7,115 nt of DNA. It comes from Tissierellia bacterium (GTDB lineage Bacteria > Bacillota > Clostridia > Tissierellales > Dethiosulfatibacteraceae). The position numbers and the translations under genes were made by a program. The notes under the pieces are model-generated. The model was not told the DNA's origin, did not search any database, and saw nothing but the letters and a program-made list of their open reading frames with translations. The stretch spans positions 1 through 7,115 of the forward strand of contig SKID01000274.1 of assembly GCA_007116605.1 (NCBI GenBank). Reading direction: 5' to 3'. This document shows, piece by piece, positions 6,801-7,115 of the stretch. Every line of letters begins with the position of its first letter. The stretch's first letter is position 1.

Positions 6801-7071
6801 ACAAGGATAAAACAGGTTCTCGTTGCTTCGTATCAAGGATGAAATAGTGTCCTCTCTGCTTAATATTTAATCCTTTGTTTCTTATTGATGCAACAGTATC
6901 TTCGTTGCTTAGTATTTAATCCTTTGTAGAGGATAAAACCGTATCCTCGCTGCTTAGTATTTAGGTCATTTGCTGGGGATACAACAGCATCTTCGTTGCT
7001 TAGTATTTAGACCCTTTGTTTTATAAGGATACCGCAGTATCTTCCCTGCTTAGTATTTAGATCCTTTTCTT
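6801..7071. repeat. Imperfect tandem repeat array, period about 45-50 bp, six copies
   Basis: The core TGCTT, usually followed by AGTATTTA, recurs with starts at 6824, 6857, 6906, 6951, 6997 and 7047; the spacings are 33, 49, 45, 46 and 50 bases. The best copies share the order: short hairpin (GGATAC, four-base loop such as AACA, GTATCT), then TCGTTGCTTAGTATTTA, then ATCCTTTGT or a variant. Copies 2 to 6 are clear; the first (6801-6835) is degenerate. Copy 6 has the strongest hairpin, AGGATAC (7026-7032) with GTATCTT (7037-7043) around loop CGCA. There are no matching short spacers or identical direct repeats of CRISPR type, and no long reading frame runs through it. I do not recognise the family. 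It fills the gap between topB and the right-edge start codon and may be a structured leader, a protein-binding array or a decayed intergenic element. Confidence 0.8.
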
Positions 7072-7099
7072 TTTTAAGATTTAAATGAAGAAAAGGATC
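7060..7099 (+). promoter_or_regulatory. Hairpin covering the ribosome binding site of the right-edge gene
   Basis: GATCCTTTTCTT (7060-7071) pairs perfectly over 12 bases with AAGAAAAGGATC (7088-7099), with a 16-base loop. The right arm contains the Shine-Dalgarno AAAGGA (7092-7097) of the start codon at 7105. The left arm is the tail of the last tandem-repeat copy. No U-run follows on either strand, so it does not look like an intrinsic terminator; control of translation is a plausible role but inferred. Confidence 0.55.
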
Positions 7100-7104
7100 A
7101 CATA

Positions 7105-7115
7105 ATGCGCGAATC
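7105..7115 (+). CDS. Possible start of a plus-strand gene, cut by the window edge
   Basis: ATG at 7105 has AAAGGA (7092-7097) seven bases upstream and opens a frame beginning M-R-E. Only three full codons are visible, so no product can be named. A six-codon mini-frame (M-K-K-R-I-T-stop, 7085-7105) overlaps this ATG as TAATG; it may be chance or a coupling leader peptide. The gene would be divergent from topB, with the repeat array between them. Confidence 0.35.

Noticed and set aside
6801..7071. CRISPR array
   Set aside because: The repeats diverge along their whole length and have no unique spacers of constant size between identical repeats; no cas genes are in view.
7060..7099. Intrinsic terminator
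   Set aside because: The stem is A/T-rich and no U-run follows it on either strand; the ribosome site lies in its right arm.

Overview
The window comes from an AT-rich, low-GC genome. The genes have Shine-Dalgarno sites of the AAGGAG type and the binding protein is a lipoprotein with a Gram-positive-style hydrophobic leader and lipobox. This suggests a bacterium of the Bacillota. The topoisomerase looks most like those I remember from Lactobacillales (Enterococcaceae and relatives), but I cannot fix the genus by reading alone.

Layout from left to right. (1) Positions 1-1188: the body of an M20-family zinc deacylase/peptidase (ArgE/DapE type), whose first few codons probably lie just outside the window. 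(2) Positions 1189-1278: a short gap with a promoter and a near-perfect 17-bp inverted repeat. Its core, CGTTATA-N10-TATAACG, has the sequence and spacing I recall for the proteobacterial ModE (molybdate-responsive) operator. (3) Positions 1279-4527: a tightly packed four-gene operon encoding a substrate-binding lipoprotein, a FecCD/BtuC-type permease, an ABC ATPase and a small protein that is essentially only the DNA-binding domain of ModE. (4) Positions 4530-6701, minus strand: topB, DNA topoisomerase III, converging on the operon with 2 bp between stop codons. (5) Positions 6702-7104: a gap of about 400 bp holding an array of imperfect tandem repeats (period 45-50 bp) with small hairpins. 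It ends in a hairpin that covers the ribosome binding site of what looks like the first codons of another plus-strand gene at the right edge.

How the genes work together. By family, the transporter would usually be annotated as an iron-siderophore/cobalamin importer. The ModE-type regulator gene in the operon and the ModE-like operator in front of it point instead to molybdate or tungstate, as in the type II MolABC importer of Haemophilus influenzae. The simplest model is an autoregulated importer. The regulator has no Mop (molybdate-binding) domain, so the metal sensor must be elsewhere or the regulator works differently. The M20 enzyme may or may not be functionally linked.

The two most interesting items are the ModE-type circuit with its domain-only regulator and the repeat array upstream of the right-edge gene, which I cannot assign to any known element.
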